Shown: positions 61,747 through 64,000 of the stretch, in pieces
Numbering within the stretch: the first letter of the stretch is position 1
Layout of the letters: each line of letters opens with the position of its first letter
NCBI GenBank assembly: GCA_016791365.1
Contig: JAEUMT010000005.1
Location: 28,394-92,393 of the forward strand
DNA length: 64,000 bases
Direction of reading: 5' to 3'
Source of the DNA: Hyphomonadaceae bacterium
GTDB lineage: Bacteria > Pseudomonadota > Alphaproteobacteria > Caulobacterales > Aquidulcibacteraceae
Translations under genes and position numbers: made by a program
The notes under the pieces: model-generated
Database searches by the model: none
What the model was told of the DNA's origin: nothing
Seen by the model: only the letters and a program-made list of their open reading frames with translations

Positions 61747-62394
61747 ATGTTGGCGCTCGACCTCGCACGGCCGGGCAAGGCGCTGCGCGTATTGGCGCTC
61801 GGCGCGCATTCGGATGACATCGAAATCGGCGCCGGTGGCGCGATCCTTTCCTGGATCGCGTCCGGCGCTGAAGTGTCGGTCGATTGGTGTGCGCTCTCGG
61901 CGCCGGGCGAACGTGCGGATGAGGCGCGCGCGAGTGCGATGGAGTTTCTGGCTGGCGCCGCGCGCGCGGACATTCATCTCGGCGAGTTTCGAGATGGCTA
62001 CTTTCCCGCCGAACGCACGGCGGTGAAGGATTGGGTCGAGGGGCTGAAGCGGCTGGAGAAGCCGGATGTCGTGCTCTGCCACCAGCGCAACGACGCGCAC
62101 CAAGATCACCGCATGGTGTGCGAACTCGCGTGGAATACGTTCCGCGACCACCTGATCCTCGAATACGAAATTCCCAAGTGGGATGGCGATTTGGGTCAAC
62201 CAAATATCTATGTGCCGCTGAGCGAAGAGGTGCTCGCGAAGAAGATCGAGCTGCTGCACAAGCATTTCGGCACGCAGCGCTCGAAAGCCTGGTTTGACGA
62301 TGAGACTTTCCGTGGCCTGGCGCGCCTCCGCGGCGTCGAGTGTCGCGAGCGTTATGCGGAAGCGTTTTTCGCGCGCAAACTTCTGTTGAAATAG
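61747..62394 (+). CDS. PIG-L family deacetylase
   Basis: 215-residue LmbE-like zinc deacetylase. The N-terminal metal motif reads LGAHSDDIEIGAGG, i.e. H-S-D-D in place of the usual H-P-D-D, and the third ligand region is DAHQDHRMVCEL. It would remove an acyl group from an amino sugar. It starts 1 bp after rfbF and is clearly in its operon. Confidence 0.9.
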   Translation: MLALDLARPGKALRVLALGAHSDDIEIGAGGAILSWIASGAEVSVDWCALSAPGERADEARASAMEFLAGAARADIHLGEFRDGYFPAERTAVKDWVEGLKRLEKPDVVLCHQRNDAHQDHRMVCELAWNTFRDHLILEYEIPKWDGDLGQPNIYVPLSEEVLAKKIELLHKHFGTQRSKAWFDDETFRGLARLRGVECRERYAEAFFARKLLLK

Positions 62395-62405
62395 GGAAGA
62401 CGACG

Positions 62406-63755
62406 ATGGCCCACCGCGGCTTTGAAAAGTCCAACGTGCTGCGCGCAAAGGGCCAGCGCCTGATCCCTGGCGGCGCGCATACCTACGCGAAGGGCGATGA
62501 CCAGTATCCGCTGCTCGCGCCGGGACACATCGTGCGCGGCAAGGGCTGCCGCGCGTGGGACGCCGATGGCAACGAATACATTGAATACGGCATGGGCAAC
62601 CGCGCCGTCACGCTTGGCCACGCCTACGAGCCGGTGCTGGCCGCGGTGCGGGCGGAATTGGAAAACGGCGTGAACTTCACGCGGCCGGCGGCGATTGAAG
62701 TTGCCGCCGCCGAGAAATTCCTCTCGATGATCCCGAACGCCGAGATGGTGAAGTTCTCGAAGGACGGTTCGGACGCGACCTCAGGCGCCGTGAAAATCGC
62801 GCGCGCCTACACTGGCCGCGACTACATCGCCATCTGCGGCGACCACCCGTTTTTTGCGGTCGACGATTGGTTCATTGGCTCGACGCCGATCAATGGCGGC
62901 GTGCCGAAGGCGATCAGCGACCTTACGGTGAAGTTCAAGTACAACGATATCGAAAGCGTCAAAGCGCTGCTGAAGCAGTATCCCAAGCAGATTGCCTGTT
63001 TCATCCTGGAGCCGACGCGCGGCAACGATCCGAAGGATAACTTCCTTCACGAACTGAAGCGCCTCGCCCACGAGGATGGCGCGCTCTTCATTCTGGACGA
63101 GATGATTTCCGGCTTCCGTCTGCACAATTACGGCGCGCAGCACATGTACGACATCGACCCCGATCTTTCGACCTGGGGCAAAGCCATCGCCAACGGCTTC
63201 TCAGTCTCGGCGCTCGTCGGCAAGCGTGAGTTCATGCGCCTGGGTGATCTGGAGCAATGGGACAAGCCGCGCGTGTTCCTGATGTCGACGACGCACGGCG
63301 GCGAGACGCATGGCTTGGCCGCGATGATGGCGACGATGGACGTCTATAAGAACGAGCCGGTGATCGAACACATGGTCCGGGCCGGAAAGCGGCTGATGAC
63401 GGGCATCGAGCAGGCGGCGCGCGCGCGCGGCGTGCACGAGCACATCACGGTCATGGGGATGCCGTCGAACGCCGTGTTCGGTACGACCGATCCGGACAAG
63501 AAGCCGAGTCAGGCTTATCGTTGCGTCCTGCTGCAGGAGCTGATCAAACGCGGCGTCATTGCCCCGTCAATCGTTGTTTCCTATGCGCACAAGGATTCCG
63601 ACATCGATCAGACCATCGAGGCTTTCGATGGCGCGATGGAAGTTTATGCCCGGGCGCTGAGCGACGGCGCGGAGAAATTCCTCGTCGGGCCGCCGTCTGA
63701 GATGGTGTATCGCGCCTACAACAAGAAGCCGGAAGCGACGGCGCCGACCGCTTAA
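62406..63755 (+). CDS. Class III PLP aminotransferase (glutamate-1-semialdehyde aminomutase-like)
   Basis: 449-residue PLP enzyme. KDGSDATSGAVKIARAYTGRD, DEMISGFRLH (PLP Asp) and STWGKAIANGF with the Schiff-base Lys259. Sequence is HemL-like, but position after rfbF and a sugar deacetylase indicates a sugar- or amino-acid-modifying role rather than tetrapyrrole synthesis. The ATG at 62406 is 11 bp after the preceding stop; an opening at 62340 overlaps that gene and is rejected. Confidence 0.88.
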   Translation: MAHRGFEKSNVLRAKGQRLIPGGAHTYAKGDDQYPLLAPGHIVRGKGCRAWDADGNEYIEYGMGNRAVTLGHAYEPVLAAVRAELENGVNFTRPAAIEVAAAEKFLSMIPNAEMVKFSKDGSDATSGAVKIARAYTGRDYIAICGDHPFFAVDDWFIGSTPINGGVPKAISDLTVKFKYNDIESVKALLKQYPKQIACFILEPTRGNDPKDNFLHELKRLAHEDGALFILDEMISGFRLHNYGAQHMYDIDPDLSTWGKAIANGFSVSALVGKREFMRLGDLEQWDKPRVFLMSTTHGGETHGLAAMMATMDVYKNEPVIEHMVRAGKRLMTGIEQAARARGVHEHITVMGMPSNAVFGTTDPDKKPSQAYRCVLLQELIKRGVIAPSIVVSYAHKDSDIDQTIEAFDGAMEVYARALSDGAEKFLVGPPSEMVYRAYNKKPEATAPTA

Positions 63756-63787
63756 GGCCCGTAAGGCGCTTGAAATTACCGAACTTT

Positions 63788-63812
63788 ACCGGCGCTGCGC
63801 GCCGGCGCCGGT
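63788..63812 (+). terminator. Possible terminator hairpin after the aminotransferase gene
   Basis: ACCGGCG/CGCCGGT stem without a clear T run, 30 bp after the stop codon. Confidence 0.3.
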
Positions 63813-63885
63813 TGCGTTCGGTTAACCGCGGTCCGGCACTGTGCGCTCCAAATCACTGCCCCCAGGCGGGCAATTGGAGCCGCAA

Positions 63886-64000
63886 ATGTCCGCTCGTTCT
63901 CGGCGCGTTAATCAATCCACGGCGCAAATTCCCGCTGCTGGCGCAATCCGTTGCGATCTGGGCCATTCGCGCCAAATCCTCTGCCGTTCACTCTTTTCAT
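63886..64000 (+). CDS. Possible 5' end of a gene, cut by window
   Basis: An open frame runs from ATG 63886 (preceded by TTGGAGCC) to the window end, 38 codons starting MSARSRRVNQSTAQIP. Codon use is less typical than in the neighbouring genes and no family is recognisable. Confidence 0.3.
   Translation, partial: MSARSRRVNQSTAQIPAAGAIRCDLGHSRQILCRSLFS

Overview
The window is high-GC, densely packed chromosomal DNA of an alphaproteobacterium. The mix of genes (TonB-dependent receptor with an outer-membrane receptor plug, YdbH/YnbE/YdbL, an A2M/PbpC pair, host-attachment-type protein, FemAB/CelD acetyltransferase, Wzy-type polysaccharide locus) fits Caulobacterales/Hyphomonadaceae-like bacteria best; this placement is inference from gene content, no marker gene is present.

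Layout. 1-8.7 kb: a truncated acyl-CoA synthetase, then a thioester-type alpha-2-macroglobulin and penicillin-binding protein 1C. 8.65-9.6 kb: three tandem, paralogous 93-bp genes for 30-residue secreted or membrane micropeptides, each with its own terminator. 9.7-17.4 kb: EF-hand protein, serine hydrolase, an OmpR-type two-component system with an odd periplasmic coiled coil, and a TonB-dependent receptor. 17.5-32.4 kb: mostly housekeeping and metabolic genes (lipoprotein subtilase with a stand-alone propeptide-like neighbour, hydrolases, Fe-alcohol dehydrogenase, fused peptide ABC ATPase, GST, FKBP, ArgE, CysQ, NadE). 32.4-36.6 kb: ydbL-ynbE-ydbH lipid-transport operon. 36.7-40.4 kb: M23 peptidase and signalling genes.

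41-54.4 kb: an exopolysaccharide/O-antigen locus with glycosyltransferases, AsnB, Wzy-like polymerase, pyruvyl transferase, Wzc-like tyrosine autokinase and a polyprenyl-phosphate sugar transferase. 54.5-56.2 kb and 59.3-63.8 kb: nucleotide-sugar modification genes (SDR epimerase, RmlC-like epimerase, DUF4910 peptidase-like protein, CDP-glucose synthase, PIG-L deacetylase, PLP aminotransferase).

The most striking region lies between those two sugar blocks. It holds a Ro60/Rsr (TROVE plus vWA) gene at 56345-57667 (minus strand) and, directly upstream on the same strand, a tandem array of seven structured RNAs (57862-58850). Each RNA carries a perfect GGTGGTGAAGA box near its 5' end and a perfect GTTCCCC box near its 3' end, enclosed by a terminal helix whose sequence differs from copy to copy but still pairs. 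Four units clearly contain a circularly permuted tRNA-like domain (T arm and acceptor 3' strand, short loop, acceptor 5' strand and D arm), a fifth has a T arm only, and two are short. This is what Y RNAs of the YrlA type look like, but expanded into a seven-member array. The module is flanked by terminators and by a short dispersed repeat, as if inserted into the sugar locus.
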